The notes under the pieces: generated by a model
The model's input: the letters and a program-made list of their open reading frames with translations, nothing else
Databases searched by the model: none
Told to the model about the DNA's origin: nothing
Part shown: positions 20,267-31,305 of the stretch, piece by piece
Position numbering within the stretch: the first letter of the stretch is position 1
How the letters are laid out: each line of letters begins with the position of its first letter
DNA from: Forficula auricularia
Lineage: Eukaryota; Arthropoda; Insecta; Dermaptera; Forficulidae
Direction: 5' to 3'
DNA: 64,000 nucleotides
NCBI GenBank assembly: GCA_024734495.1
Contig: JALMQS010000828.1
Coordinates: 4,823,603-4,887,602, forward strand
Position numbers and translations under genes: made by a program

Positions 20267-20955
20267 TATCTACCTATTACGAAACTCGCTAACATGACTA
20301 TGGAATTATTTTATATATCAGATCGTAAGTACATATTGATATACAGGTTTTTAAGGTACGTTGGTTTCATCATATAGATTTTCTTAGAGATTTTTTAATT
20401 ATTATTTAGATACTTCTGCATCGATTGGTGGTAAAACGAAATTTATGAACAATATAGTTCCGAAGATATTAAATTCTGAAAGATTAGAGTTTTGCAGACT
20501 CTTATACATACCCATTTTTCAATCGTTGATCTATTTATCTAGTGCTTGGAAATATTTGAAAGTGCTTGGAAATATTTGAAGCACTTGGAAGTACTTGGAA
20601 ATATTTGGAAGTACTCGGAAATATTTCGAAATACAAGTGGAAGTAGGTGTACAGCATATTAGGTAGCGGTTCACCCCTCGTATCTACCTATTACGAAACC
20701 GCTAACATGACTATGGAATTATTTTATATATCAGATCGTAAGTATATATTGATTAATACAGGTTTTTAAGGTAGTTGTTTCATCATATAGATTTTCTTAG
20801 GATTTTTTTTAATTATTATTTAGATACTTCTGCATCGATTGGTGGTAAAACGAAATTTATGAACAATATAGTTCCGGAGATATTAAATTCCAATGATAGA
20901 GTTTTTCAGACTCTTACACATACCCTTTTTCGGACTCTTATACATACCCTTTTTT
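20126..20955. repeat. Tandem duplication of a 415-bp segment
   Basis: 20126-20540 and 20541-20955 are near-identical. Each contains the last part of the hAT MITE, its right flank and the first approximately 190 bp of a family Z element. The duplication therefore post-dates both insertions. Confidence 0.8.
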
Positions 20956-20985
20956 CAGCGTTGATCTATTTATTTAATATTTTAC
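20769..20985 (+). mobile_element. Family Z fragment (second copy of the duplicated pair)
   Basis: Starts AGGTAGTTGTTTC after TA (20767-20768) and continues through GATTGGTGGTAAAACGAAAT and TATAGTTCCGGAGATATTAA, then stops. The first copy begins near 20354. Confidence 0.75.
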
Positions 20986-21534
20986 CCAGTAGCCTATATT
21001 CTCAGTCAAATATTTATTAATTAAATTTGTTTTTTTGCCCTTTGGCTTTATAAATAACGATTTTTTTCATAAAATTCTTCGTTCAGAAAATCATTTTAAA
21101 TTTACAAAATACTTGAATAAAATTTATTGTTTAAATTTCTACTCGACTGTTAAAATTTAATTTTTGATTTTATTATTTTATAATAATAAATTTTGTATTG
21201 ACATTATTTCTTTCAGCAAGTAAACTGAATAAAAGTTGTTGTTCAATTAGTTACTTAATTATTTTTGCAAATTTAATTGTAATTTGTTGTAAAAAAGTAA
21301 TAATTTTGAATAATTTATTATAAGAATAAACTGTGATTAAATTATTGTTCATAGATCTTAAATTTAAAATTTAAAATTTGGAAACATTAAAATTTTTGTA
21401 ACTGTAGCTTTTAAAAAGCCCGCCTCAATCTTTGTCGCTCGTTCCGCGCTCTCGCTTGCACTTCAAGCCTTAAATGGAACGCCTCAGATGAGTCATGTTT
21501 TTTCGAGCGTGCAGCCGGCTTCACCGAATTATAA
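20986..21534. other. AT-rich stretch
   Basis: No element ends recognised. A GC-richer patch at about 21415-21535 (CCCGCCTCAATCTTTGTCGC) has no partner in the window. Confidence 0.45.
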
Positions 21535-21736
21535 GTCGTTTTCACGTCAAAAAAATAAAATAATGATCATTTTCCCACCCTTTCCCTATCTACATTATGT
21601 AAAAAATTTCATTTTTAATTCCAATTATTTCATGTTTGGTGTGTCTTCAAATTTTAACAGTGTGTTTATTATGCTTTTAATAACTTATCTTCCAAATTTC
21701 GAAGATTGAATTTTTGCATTTGTGAAAGAACTACCT
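21535..21736. mobile_element. Family W element, truncated (right end only)
   Basis: Matches 51026-51557 from AAAAATAAAATAATGATCAT to the terminal GTGAAAGAACTACCT, followed by TA at 21737-21738. Confidence 0.7.
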
Positions 21737-22406
21737 TAAATTGGATACTAACGAACAAAGTCAAATTATACTTATAGGAAAAAATTAAATAACATATATT
21801 CAAAAATTATCATATCTAAAAGATATATATTTATACAATTTTAATAACAAACATGGAAAATTACATTTTTTAAATAAAATAAAAACCCACCGAACTTATA
21901 GAGAATTCGAAATAAATAAATAAATAAACTTTTGGTTACTACTGAAGTGAGAATAAATAGGACAATATGCATATAGAAATAAATATTCATTGACATTTTC
22001 AAAATTATTTATTTATTAATTGATGATTGGAGAGTAATTACTTATTTATTAAAAAAAAAACGACACTTTTCAGAGAGTGGGGTAACTTAATAAGGGTTGG
22101 TGTCTGAACTGATTAAGATTGCTTAACTTTTTTGATTGATCTAGAAGTGGCCTATTGCAATTAGCCAAGGAAGGGACGCTGGCAGCGCTCTTAAATTAGT
22201 CTATATGAATGTCCTTTCCCAGGGCCAAGCCATGCTATGATACAGAGGCCTCGGGGTAAGCGCTTTGAGTGATTCTCATAAACAGATATTATTTAGAGCT
22301 CTGTAGGACTCATATTGGTTAAGTTTAATATTTTGAAAAATTTTAGGATGGATTTTCAAATCCCTGCTATGGCTAAGGCCATAGTAATTTATTTGTTAGA
22401 ATAAAT
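21737..22406. other. Intergenic stretch with moderately GC-rich part
   Basis: 22050-22390 is less AT-biased (GGGCCAAGCCATGC, GAGGCCTCGGGGTAAGCG) and single-copy in the window. No open frame, RNA fold or splice signal was convincing. Confidence 0.4.
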
Positions 22407-22992
22407 AAACTGCAACGGATCGTTGCTAAACTTTATCCAAATTCATTTGAAATATTAATATGTTCTTGAGTAAAGTACTTTAAAATATAAGTTTACTAAA
22501 AACTTTATTTAACCTTTATTGTGGTCCCTAAGGTACTTAATTAGGATATTAAATTTCATCAAAATTGGTTAAGTCATTTTCAAGATATTTAGAAAAAACT
22601 AAAAAAGTACCGAAATAAAGTACTAATGTTTGCGGACCGATATGTACCAAAAACTAATCAGGGCTTCATTTTGTTAAACTGATGGTAGGTTTTCAATTTC
22701 ATTTCAATCGGCGCAATGGTGTGGAAAAAATCGTGGAGGAAAAAAACTATAACACACATCCATCCATCCGCACGCACTTCCAAAAAAATGGCACTTTTTG
22801 GTCTCTCGACGAGATTCCAGGTAATTTTTGGCAAAACCATCACGTGCTAAAATTCAATCTCATTGAATACTTCAATTTGTGACCTTAATTGAGTCTATGG
22901 GTTCCGTAGTCTTTACCTGAGGACCCTTTGAAGTCGCGCTTGCCGCGAGAGCGATTCCAATACTTTCTCCCATGCTTCGCATTGGATAAAGT
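22407..22992 (+). repeat. Interspersed repeat family X, full-length copy
   Basis: Third X copy, with the same hairpin ends as 578-1190 and a short CCAT run. It differs at scattered positions (for example ATGTTCTTGAGTAAAG for ATGTTCTAGAGTAAAG). Confidence 0.8.
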
Positions 22993-23738
22993 AAAAAAAT
23001 AATGTCAAAATAATAAAAACAAATTTTAGTCTTAAAAGAAATTATTAATGCTTTAAAAATAAATGATTTAAAAAAAAAATCACATTTATTAGATTAAAAA
23101 AAATAATATTAATAATAATAGCAACGAGGCGTCTTGAACTTGAAATGTCGGCGTCACCCAGCCAATTAATTAGGCAGCGACCTCTACGCCCTCGGACAAG
23201 GACCCCTTGATAAGAAATCAGTAAAAAATGCCTTTAAGAATTACACCAAGCAAATGGCAATATGGAATTGAATTGAATTTTTTATTCAAAATTCAGTTAA
23301 AATATCATAAATTTGAATTCAAACATGTCCATTGTTGCAATTTAAACTTTTAAATTGATATTTCATTGTTTAATTGATATGTTTATTAGTTGATAATTGT
23401 CAACGAAATTAATCAAAAAAAATTTTCTCTGTTATTTTAGAATCAATTCCGATTCTATTTTATTTAAAATATGCCAAAAATTCTATTGTTTAAAATACTG
23501 ATTAGGATTTTAATGTAATTCTTGAATAAATTTTTATGAACTGATTAAAAATTGCATCAGAGGTGCGGTTTGCATCCCATGCGTGAATGGAATATATATA
23601 TGAGTTCCAAATTCTTATTAGTAAGAAGTGAAAGAACTTACTTAGGGAGAGGGGACTCCCAATCAAAACCAGGCGGTTTTGCTACTCTCAGATTGAACGG
23701 ACGTGAATATGTTTACTTGGCTGCGAAGCAGCCAAGTT
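22993..23738. other. Intergenic stretch with a possible tRNA-derived fragment
   Basis: At about 23122-23200 the minus strand has GGGCGTAGAGGTCGCTGCC and, 35 nt further, CAAGTTCAAGACGCC, spaced like degraded pol III boxes A and B. It lacks an acceptor stem and is only suggestive of a tRNA-derived SINE head. Confidence 0.3.
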
Positions 23739-24020
23739 AAACATATAATCCAAGTTTCTTATAAAAGAAGCTTCTCAAAGAAAAATAGTTCTTTTTTTTT
23801 CTTTAGAATCTTAATATATTATTTTTGTTTTATCTAGTTGTCTTATTTTAATATTTTTCTCCCAGTTGAATGGAAGCAAATACTTGCTTCCATGACTGGG
23901 AGGTTTTTTTTACGGAGTGAGCTTGTTAGTCTCACGTCCAACCCCTTTTAGTCGCCTTTTACGACAAGCAGAGGATACTATGGACCTATTCTACCCCCGG
24001 TACATAGGGGTCTCAGAGCA
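23739..24020 (-). repeat. Dispersed repeat family V, copy 1
   Basis: Shares with 24955-25210 the blocks GAATCTTAATATATTATTTT, GAGTGAGCTTGTTAGTCTCA, CCTTTTAGTCGCCTTTTACG, GACAAGCAGA and ATAGGGGTCTCAGAG. A strong hairpin (TGGAAGCAA/TTGCTTCCA) lies at about 23869-23905. The TCGTAAAAGGCGACTAAAAG block on the minus strand is one I associate with widespread arthropod repeats, possibly LINE 5' regions; not certain. Confidence 0.6.
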
Positions 24021-24540
24021 TTAGTTTTTTTTTTACAATTAAGTAAAAAAGTGAAAGGAGATTTTTTAAAAAATTGGATAGAAAAAATTTAAAACTTTTT
24101 CTGGACTTGGTACAATATATAAATTTTGATGATTTGGCAGTATTATGTAGACAATTTCAATCCATTTATTTAAACTGGAGAACTCAATATAAAATTTCGA
24201 TTTTGTCAGATTTTTTATATTTTCCATTCATTTTGAAGCTAGAAAGCTCATATTATTTTAATCAATTTCTAGCTTTGAAAATATAAACATTTGAGCCTCA
24301 AAACGAAATTATTTTTGTTTTTTATGAAATGATGAAAATCAATCCTTGAAAATTTATCCCTCAGAGTATTAAAAAAAGTCATGATACAAAATTTAATTTC
24401 CTTAAAACCCAGCTATTAAAAAGAATCATTTTACTTGTTGCTATATACATATATAAAACCTGTTTTTTTTACTTTATTCAATGGGAACAGTATCTACGAG
24501 ACAATAACGAGAATTTCACTACTGGAATGTAGATTCAACT
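24021..24540. other. AT-rich stretch
   Basis: Contains a small hairpin (GAAGCTAGAAAGCTC / AATTTCTAGCTTTG, about 24235-24276). A 70-codon frame at 24074-24286 shows no recognisable feature. Confidence 0.4.
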
Positions 24541-24542
24541 TA

Positions 24543-24582
24543 GATATAACGAAGCTATATTTCGAGGGCTATTCTTCATCAG
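24543..24582 (-). ncRNA. Hammerhead-like motif with extended stem III
   Basis: Minus strand: CTGATGA (24582-24576), a short degenerate stem II, GAAA (24563-24560), then a 7-bp stem III with TTC loop (ATATAGC/GTTATAT, 24560-24544) and the would-be cleavage C at 24543. It is the only copy in the window with a long stem III. Confidence 0.45.
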
Positions 24583-24954
24583 TTTATTACAATGTATTCA
24601 TAAGACCTTCAATCTATGAATGCCCATTGAATTAATTCTATCGAGTCCATTGTAAAAGACTGATGAAGATGTAATTTCCTCTAACTAACCTCAGCTATAA
24701 ATAAATAAGAATCTATAATTTAGCTGAAGACACATCTGCTATATGTCCTTCAATATATGCAAATCCTGTTACTCTCGGTAAAAACTTTCAATCCAATGGG
24801 AAAAGTATTGTTTTGAAATGACATAGACCAGACAGACAGACAGGCAAATATGTGAAATACCGCAGCTCAAATATTGTCCAATTCATCAAATCAGAAGGTT
24901 GGCATGGCTTGAGAATTTACTTAGGCCGGATACCACTAGATATATCAAAGCCCA

Positions 24955-25210
24955 TAAACATATAATACAAGTTTCTTATATGAGATGCTTCTCAAAGAAA
25001 AATAGTTCTTTTTTTCTTTAGAATCTTAATATATTATTTTTGTTTTATCTAGGTGTCTAATATTCTAAGCAATTGCTTTCATTTAACTGGGAGGTTTTTT
25101 TACAGAGTGAGCATGTTAGTCTCACGTCCAACCCCTTTTAGTCGCCTTTTACGACAAGCAGACGATACTATGGACCTATTCTAGCCCCGGTCCATAGGGG
25201 TCTCAGAGTG
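24955..25210 (-). repeat. Dispersed repeat family V, copy 2
   Basis: Second V copy. It has lost the strong hairpin arm present in copy 1 (only TTGCTTTCATTTAACTGGGAG remains). Confidence 0.6.
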
Positions 25211-26003
25211 GAGTATTTTTTTTACAATTAGCAGTTAATTGTAGAAAGTAGGGAAATTTCAAAAAAAAAAGTGTGAAAACTCTAAAACTACTGATTTATG
25301 ATTCCTATGTCTTAGTTTTTTTGGTTTCGGCTTAAAAACTAAAACAGAACACTGTGAATTCGATCTTTATTTATTTTTATTAAAATAATTTTAGCCGTTC
25401 GAATATAGAAGCAAAAAACAACATTTTTTTATGGATGATTACAATATGCCGTATGGAAAACTAAGAAATTTAAGAACGGTGAGTTTGATTTAGAAATGTT
25501 ACAGCCATAGATGACTTTATAATGCAGTCCACTGTTTACCATTAAAACTAATACATTTTTACTTTCTTATATTTTCAGGTTGTATCGTTTCTATTTTAAA
25601 ACAATAAATTTAGAGTAGTTCTTATTTTTTCATTTGTTAAAACTAAGTTAGTGTAACTGATGATGATGATCAACCCTACATGATTTTTTCAGTCTATAAT
25701 TTTTCTATAATAATGTCTTAGTGTTTGGATTCCGTTTAAAAACTAAAAGAGAATACTATTTAGATGCTACAACGTCTGTCTGTACATTTGTCAATTCGAT
25801 GTAGCTCATCAAATAAATAAGTTACTAGCTTAAAATTTACAATTTTAATCTGAATAAAATTTACTATATAGTATTTGTATATTAAAGAACACAATTCTTA
25901 ATAAAGACTACAAAAAATAGAGACGTTTTTATGAGATAAAATAACTAAATTCCTAAAAAAACAGAGACATAAAATAGTACTCCAGAATGGGAAGCTTTGC
26001 TGA
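25211..26003. other. Intergenic stretch
   Basis: Two direct partial repeats (GTCTTAGT.TTTTGG...AAAAACTAAAA.AGAA at about 25312-25350 and 25713-25756). No gene seen. Confidence 0.4.
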
Positions 26004-26169
26004 CAGGGCCGTGCCGACTATAAGGGCGAATGTGTGCAAAACACACAGGCGGCCAAGTCAAAGGGCGGCAAAACAGCTAGACAGACAATTGCAAAGACTC
26101 TAAAGATTATAAAGAGGGCGTAAAATTCAAGTTTCGACACGGGCGGTCGAATAGCTTGGCGTGATCCTG
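26004..26169. mobile_element. Short hAT-type MITE (CAGGGCCGTGCC)
   Basis: Ends CAGGGCCGTGCCGA and, inverted, CAGGATCACGCCAA. The flanking 8-mers TTTGCTGA (25996-26003) and TTTGATGG (26170-26177) match at six of eight bases, consistent with an old duplication. 166 bp, no coding content. Confidence 0.65.
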
Positions 26170-26403
26170 TTTGATGGATTCTTTCCAGCTGATACTTAAA
26201 GTTTTAAATTTCAGTGCTTTAGGATCTATTGCTTCAGAGTCAGACAAAAATAATAGCAAAAAACCGTAATATTGGACTCAGGAAACCATGTAACTTTTCA
26301 AATTTCTTTACTTACTAATTTTTTTTTTTTTTGTTAGGATAAATAAACTGAATTTGCTTCTTTCCAGTAATTTATTTTGTTTTTCAAATGGTTATTCCAA
26401 ATA

Positions 26404-26435
26404 TTTCGAGAGCGTTCTCAGCATCTCTTCCTCAG
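26404..26435 (-). ncRNA. Hammerhead-like motif, left arm
   Basis: Minus strand CTGAGGA (26435-26429), extra A, stem GAGA/TCTC, GAAA (26407-26404), then TATTTGG. Confidence 0.45.
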
Positions 26436-26484
26436 TGGAAACCACTCCCCACCAATGTGGCGACTGGTGGGGGAGTGGATTCCA

Positions 26485-26516
26485 CTGAGGAAGAGATGCT
26501 GAGAACGCTCTCGAAA
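26485..26516 (+). ncRNA. Hammerhead-like motif, right arm
   Basis: Same motif as 26404-26435: CTGAGGA (26485-26491), extra A, stem GAGA/TCTC, GAAA (26513-26516). Confidence 0.45.
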
Positions 26517-26590
26517 TATTTGGAATAACCATTTGAAAAACAAAATAAATTACTGGAAAGAAGCAAATTCAGTTTATTTATCCTAACAAT

Positions 26591-27085
26591 AAAAAATTAA
26601 TATATCCAGTACACACCAAGCCAGCAAAATTCTTATAAATTACTATATTTATAATTGAAAGAGGGAGCAATAAAAACGTGTTTGTCTGAGAACAAATTCA
26701 CTTTCAAAATGAATCAGAATGTTCATATTTTATAATCTTTCGTTCAAATCATATTTTAAAATAATAAATATAAAGCTTGAAGATGTTTATGAGAATAGGT
26801 TAATTATTTCCTTCCTTAAATATCAAGTCGTCGATATAAACAAGTTCTTCAAATAATCAGATCTTCCTGGATAATCATTTTAGCTGTTCGCAAAATATTA
26901 AACGAAAATTACACGAGAGGTTGCAAATTAGACTTATTTATGTTTCAGTATATATAAAGAAAAAAACAGACATGCCGTTGAATTGATAACCTCCTTTTTT
27001 TCAAAGTCGGTCAAAAATAGATTGATCAATGAGGTTGTTCTTTGTTTAATGCCAATAAACTTATACACATATACGAGTATATTTA
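26591..27085. other. AT-rich stretch
   Basis: Nothing recognised. Confidence 0.5.
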
Positions 27086-27613
27086 CAGTGAAACCCCTCA
27101 AATCCGAACTAATTGGGTCTTTAGGCTGTTCGGATTAGCCGAAAGCATCTTCGACAATTGAAGATAACAGATATCAAGTGAAAGATTGAGTAAAATTTAG
27201 GGAACGCGGTGTTGGTTTATAGTGAAACATTGTTAAAATTAAATTAGGTTGGAGTTGGAGATTGAGTGATATTTTGTGTGTTTCTATTATTATTTCATTG
27301 TTTTTGCAAAGTGATTAACCTAAAGAATTTCAATAACCAAAACTTTTACCGTTTTTCAATCCTGGATGACATAAGTATGTAGACACATTTACACTTTGTT
27401 AGGAATGCTAACTGTACTTTTTTATTAATTTTTCAACTAATTATGTAAAATAAGGTTATAATGTAGAATATATACATAATTGTTTTAACACTATATAAAT
27501 AAGTTTCTCTTTTTTGCGTGTGTTTTTCAAACTTAAATTTGTCAAAAAAAAAAAACTCGTTCGGATTTACCGGGATTTCAGATTTCCATGGTTCTGATTT
27601 GAGAGGTTCACTG
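27086..27613. mobile_element. pogo/Tigger-like non-autonomous element
   Basis: Terminal inverted repeats CAGTGAAACCCCTCAAATCC on the left and CAGTGAACCTCTCAAATCAG on the minus strand at the right, each flanked by TA (27084-27085, 27614-27615). The inner end shares TTTGTCAAAAAAA and CTCGTTCGGATTTACCGGG with the coding copy at 38766-39828. No transposase remains. Confidence 0.85.
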
Positions 27614-28533
27614 TAATTTATTTGTTAGAGAATATAGTTTCGGAGGTTCGGCCTTGTTCATCAATCATTTTAATTATAAATATTCTATCTGTTATTTTTC
27701 ATTGGTTCAAATACCCTACTGGTTGTAATAGTGGTCACTTCACAAACGAAGCAGAGAACAATCTTATTGATTTCTCCATCGATAAATATTCACTCTATAT
27801 TCTTCTTTATATATTATAAGAATCAGAATCAATGTAAATATATATTTTTTAATAGGTTTTTGCAATTTAAAATAAATTTTCCTGTTGTTGAATAATTCGC
27901 AAAATAGGAAAAAAATGTTAACAACGGCCGTTACTATTTCGGTAATAATTAAGTAAGTTTGATATAGAATAAATTTAGAAACCTAAAAATCATAAGTGCA
28001 GTTCCTCGGTTTATTTGTATTTTTATAAAAAATGGCTAATTTTTTAAGGATCATAATTATATATTCTTTATTGGCTAAAATCTACAATTTTTTATAAAAA
28101 TTGTATAAAAAATTGTATCTCTTTGAAAAAAGTTAATAAATTTTGATGAAAAGTTTTAAAGACTAAAGGCCGGGAGTTTAGAATTCAGACACTGCATTTT
28201 TAGATCTCTGTCGAATGTAAAAAAGGCAATATTTTTGTGACGTCATTGGGTCTGTCTGTCTGCCTGTATGTACTTCCGTCCATCTGTCTGCCAGATCTTT
28301 ATAGCTTGTTAACAAAATAAGATATTAACTTCACATTTATTTGTATTACTTTTCTTTGAAATCAAAAATCGTATTAATCAGTTAAATATTTTAAGAGGCG
28401 TTGAATTTTTAGTGTAGTCGAAAATAAAAAGTATTTTTTTTTGAAACATGGGATATAAAATATCTTGTAAAAATATTTTTAAGAACAATTGATGATAATT
28501 TTTTTTTATTTGATTCACTCTAAAAACGGTGTC
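27614..28533. other. AT-rich stretch with a small microsatellite-like run
   Basis: CTGTCTGTCTGCCTG-type sequence at about 28250-28290. A 65-codon frame at 27622-27819 is not recognised. Confidence 0.4.
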
Positions 28534-29085
28534 TTAAATAATGGTCTGAGAGCCTTAAAACCGAGGGGTGATCCGCGATTGGAAGTAGGTGTACATCTCT
28601 TTGAAAGTATTTTGGAAGTACTTGGAAATATTTGGAAGTAGTTGGAAATATTTTCAATTACCTGGAAATGTTTGGAAGTACTTGGAAACATTTGGAAGTA
28701 CTTGGAAATATTTGAGAGTGCTTGGAAATATTTAAAAGTACTTGGAATTATTTGGAAGTACTTGGAAATATTTGGAAGTACAAGTGGAAGTAGGTGTACA
28801 GCATATTAGGTCGCGGTTCACCCCTCGCTTAAAACAATCGAATTTGTAAAATTTTAAAAAATTTCCGAAATTTTTTTTTGTCTTTAAACGTCTCTATCTC
28901 AGAAAATAATGGTCTGAAAGCCTTACAACATTCAAATTTTATAAAATTTTTTAAAAATTTTCAATTTTTTTTCTTTTAAAATCTTTAAACGTCTCTATCT
29001 CAGATCTGAGAGCCTTAAAACAATCAAATTATAAAAAAAAATTTGTCTTTAAAATCTCTAAATGTCTCTATCTCAGTAAATAATG
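28534..29085. repeat. Imperfect tandem repeat, unit about 100 bp, interrupted by a hAT MITE
   Basis: Three units share ATAATGGTCTGA, GAGCCTTAAAACAATC, AATTT...GTCTTTAAA and CGTCTCTATCTCAG. The first unit is split by the MITE at 28562-28827. Confidence 0.7.
28562..28827 (+). mobile_element. hAT MITE with internal GGAAATATTT repeats, perfect target duplication
   Basis: Ends CGAGGGGTGATCCGCGATTG and, inverted, CGAGGGGTGAACCGCGACC. Perfect 8-bp duplication CTTAAAAC at 28554-28561 and 28828-28835. The best-preserved copy of this family in the window; the uninterrupted target can be read from the neighbouring tandem unit. Confidence 0.92.
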
Positions 29086-29092
29086 GTCTATC

Positions 29093-29119
29093 CTGAAGAT
29101 GGGCTCATGCCACGAAATA
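29093..29119 (+). ncRNA. Hammerhead-like motif, degenerate
   Basis: CTGAAGA (29093-29099), extra T, weak stem GG/CC, then CGAAATATATA. Lone copy without an inverted partner. Confidence 0.35.
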
Positions 29120-29541
29120 TATATATAGAGTGTCGTGCTAAACAAGAATCTTAACTCTTATTTTTGTGAAACCTACCTAGTATTTTTTATATGTTAAATT
29201 TTAAAAAAATTCAAAACTTTCTTTACTTTATTGATAAAAAAATTAATTAAACTATATTTATGTGTCCTTCAAATGTCCATCCTCAGGACATTATTAATTT
29301 TTAAAATTCTCTGTTATGGAGATACATTTAAATGTTGATTCAGTAATAATACAATAAAGCAAGAATGAATTTCGTTTTTTATTTATATAGGCTAAATACC
29401 CTTACAGTTAAATATATAAAAATTAATTATTATTTATTTTATTGTGTTGTTCGGGGGTAGAGACAAATTTTAAAAAATATTACTAGTATCGTAATTAGGC
29501 TTATGGCTAGAAAGGCCGAAAAGCTAAAAAAAAAAAAAAAA
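29120..29541. other. AT-rich stretch ending in a poly-A run
   Basis: Poly-A at about 29527-29542 immediately precedes the Z element. No gene seen. Confidence 0.5.
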
Positions 29542-29803
29542 AGGTAGTTGTTCCACGACAATACTAGCAAAAAGTTAATGCTAGAGTATATAGAACAAAC
29601 AATAAGGATTCATAATTCAAAAGCCCAATACTTTTTGCTGTTTATGTACCACTTCTAGCCGATCCCGTACTCGTTTGTAAAATCTGGCAACACTGTCCGA
29701 GTTTGTATAAATTTTATCACAGAAATGTCAGATAAAGCACATTATAAAGGGAGATTTATAAAACAAAAAGTTCTTAATAATCGATTGAAAAGTGATTGTG
29801 ACA

Positions 29804-29896
29804 ATGGCTGAAGCGAAAAAACGTCAAAAAAGTACAAAAGTTAACCCAGTTTTTAGGTTAAATAAATGCGTTGTTGCAAGCTTGTTTTTAGTGTAA
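29804..29896 (+). CDS. Short conserved open frame of family Z
   Basis: ATG at 29804 and TAA at 29894-29896, starting MAEAKKRQKSTKVNPVFRLN. In this copy the in-frame upstream part (MSDKAHYKGRFIKQKVLNNR in another frame) is separated by a frameshift; in the copy at 39168-39359 both parts are in one frame. Function unknown. Confidence 0.4.
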   Translation: MAEAKKRQKSTKVNPVFRLNKCVVASLFLV

Positions 29897-30093
29897 ATTT
29901 TTCATTATATATTTTTCATTATTTATTCACTATTATCGCAGAAACTGTGTTGTTACTATGAATTAAATTTTTCTTAAAAATTATATTAGTTATTGTTTAA
30001 TGGTGGTTTAGTTTTTATAACAATGGTAAGAAGAGTATCGTAATTATAATTAAATATGTATGTAAACTTTCCGATATCCCATATAGTGTAATG

Positions 30094-30560
30094 CGAGGGG
30101 TGTGCCGCGACCTAATATGCTGTACACCTACTTCCACTTGTACTTCCAAATATTTCCAAGTACCTCCAAATATTCCCAAGTACTTCCAAATATTTCCAAA
30201 CACTTTCAAATATTTGCAGGTACTTCCAAATATTCCCAAGTACTTTTAGATATTCCCAAGTACTTCCAAATATTTCCAAACACTTTCAAATATTTGCAGG
30301 TACTTCCAAATATTTCCGAGTACTTCCAAATATTCCCAAGTACTTTTATATATTTTCCAAGTGCTTTCAAATATTTCCAAGTACTTCCAAATATTTCCAA
30401 GTACTTTCAAATATCCTCAAGCACTTCCAAGAATTTCCAATTACTTTCAAATATCCCCAAGTACTTTGAAATATTTCTAAGTACTTCCAAATAATTCCAA
30501 GTACTTTCAAAATACTTCCAAAGAGGTGTACACCTACTTCCAATCTCAGATCACTCCTCG
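30094..30560 (-). mobile_element. hAT MITE with long GGAAATATTT repeat array, nested in family Z
   Basis: Perfect 8-bp duplication GTGTAATG (30086-30093 and 30561-30568). Ends CGAGGGGTGTGCCGCGACC and, inverted, CGAGGAGTGATCTGAGATTG. The array is about twice as long as in 28562-28827. The 130-codon frame in it is a product of the repeat. Confidence 0.9.
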
Positions 30561-30719
30561 GTGTAATGTATAAGAGTCTGAAAGACTCTATCTTTGGAAT
30601 TTAATATCACCGGAACTATATTGTTCATAAATTTCGTTTTGCCACCAATCGATGCAGAAGTATTTAAATAATAATCTCAAAAAAATCCTAAGAAAACCCC
30701 AATGGTGAAACAACTACCT

Positions 30720-31305
30720 TAAAGAATCGAAATTTAATTCAATCTCCATCCAATGATAACTCAACAAAGAAAAGTCGTAGAAAGTTTGTTCTTCTTGAAT
30801 TTCTAACTTCAGAACTTCCGGTTTTCAAATGGATAAAACATTTTTTGAATTAAAACATAAAAATGGAAAGCAGAATCTTAAGTTATTAAAAAGATTAGGT
30901 ATTCTAAATCTTTTCAAACAAACTCCAAGAAATTTTCAAATTAAATTTGAATTCGAGTTGTTTAAAATAACAAGTAGCACCATTCTGCAAAATCATCTGG
31001 GAATATTTAATTAAATTAAAATTGGCTCAAATACACGTATATTGAATAGATAATCATCATCACTCATTTACCAAAAAGAAATTAACATTCTCGTTTGGCA
31101 ATTTGAATTTATTTTAATAGAGATTTAATTTATATGCAAATGAACAGCCCCTCTAAGAATCCCATCTATACCTATATATATATATGGGTCTGTAAAAAAA
31201 AAATGTTCCTCATCAATTTAACCCCATGGTTTGAATTTATAATCAAACATTTCAAAAAAATTGCAAAAACCAATACTTTTGAATTTTAATTTAAATTATT
31301 AGTAA
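30720..31305. other. Intergenic stretch with one small open frame
   Basis: A 61-codon frame at 30829-31014 (MDKTFFELKHKNGKQNLKLL) is lysine- and phenylalanine-rich and unrecognised; low complexity makes it doubtful. Confidence 0.35.

Larger units (their letters stand above)
26333..26590. repeat. Near-perfect palindrome with hammerhead-like pair
   Basis: TTAGGATAAATAAACTGAAT at the left and its exact complement ending 26587 at the right, with about 115 bp per arm almost without mismatch around a short loop near 26456. The high identity suggests recent origin. Confidence 0.9.
29542..30719. mobile_element. Family Z element with a nested hAT MITE
   Basis: Ends AGGTAGTTGTTCCACGACAA and, inverted, AGGTAGTTGTTTCACCATTG; TA follows at 30720-30721, while the left flank is poly-A. 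About 710 bp without the nested MITE at 30094-30560. Carries the family's 30-codon frame. Confidence 0.8.

Noticed and set aside
19809..20295. Several long frames rich in KYFQ/ISKYFQ or WKYLE on both strands
   Set aside because: They arise from the GGAAATATTTGGAAGTACTT tandem repeat of a hAT MITE, which is open in several frames. The same happens at 30015-30494. No start, composition or context supports a protein.
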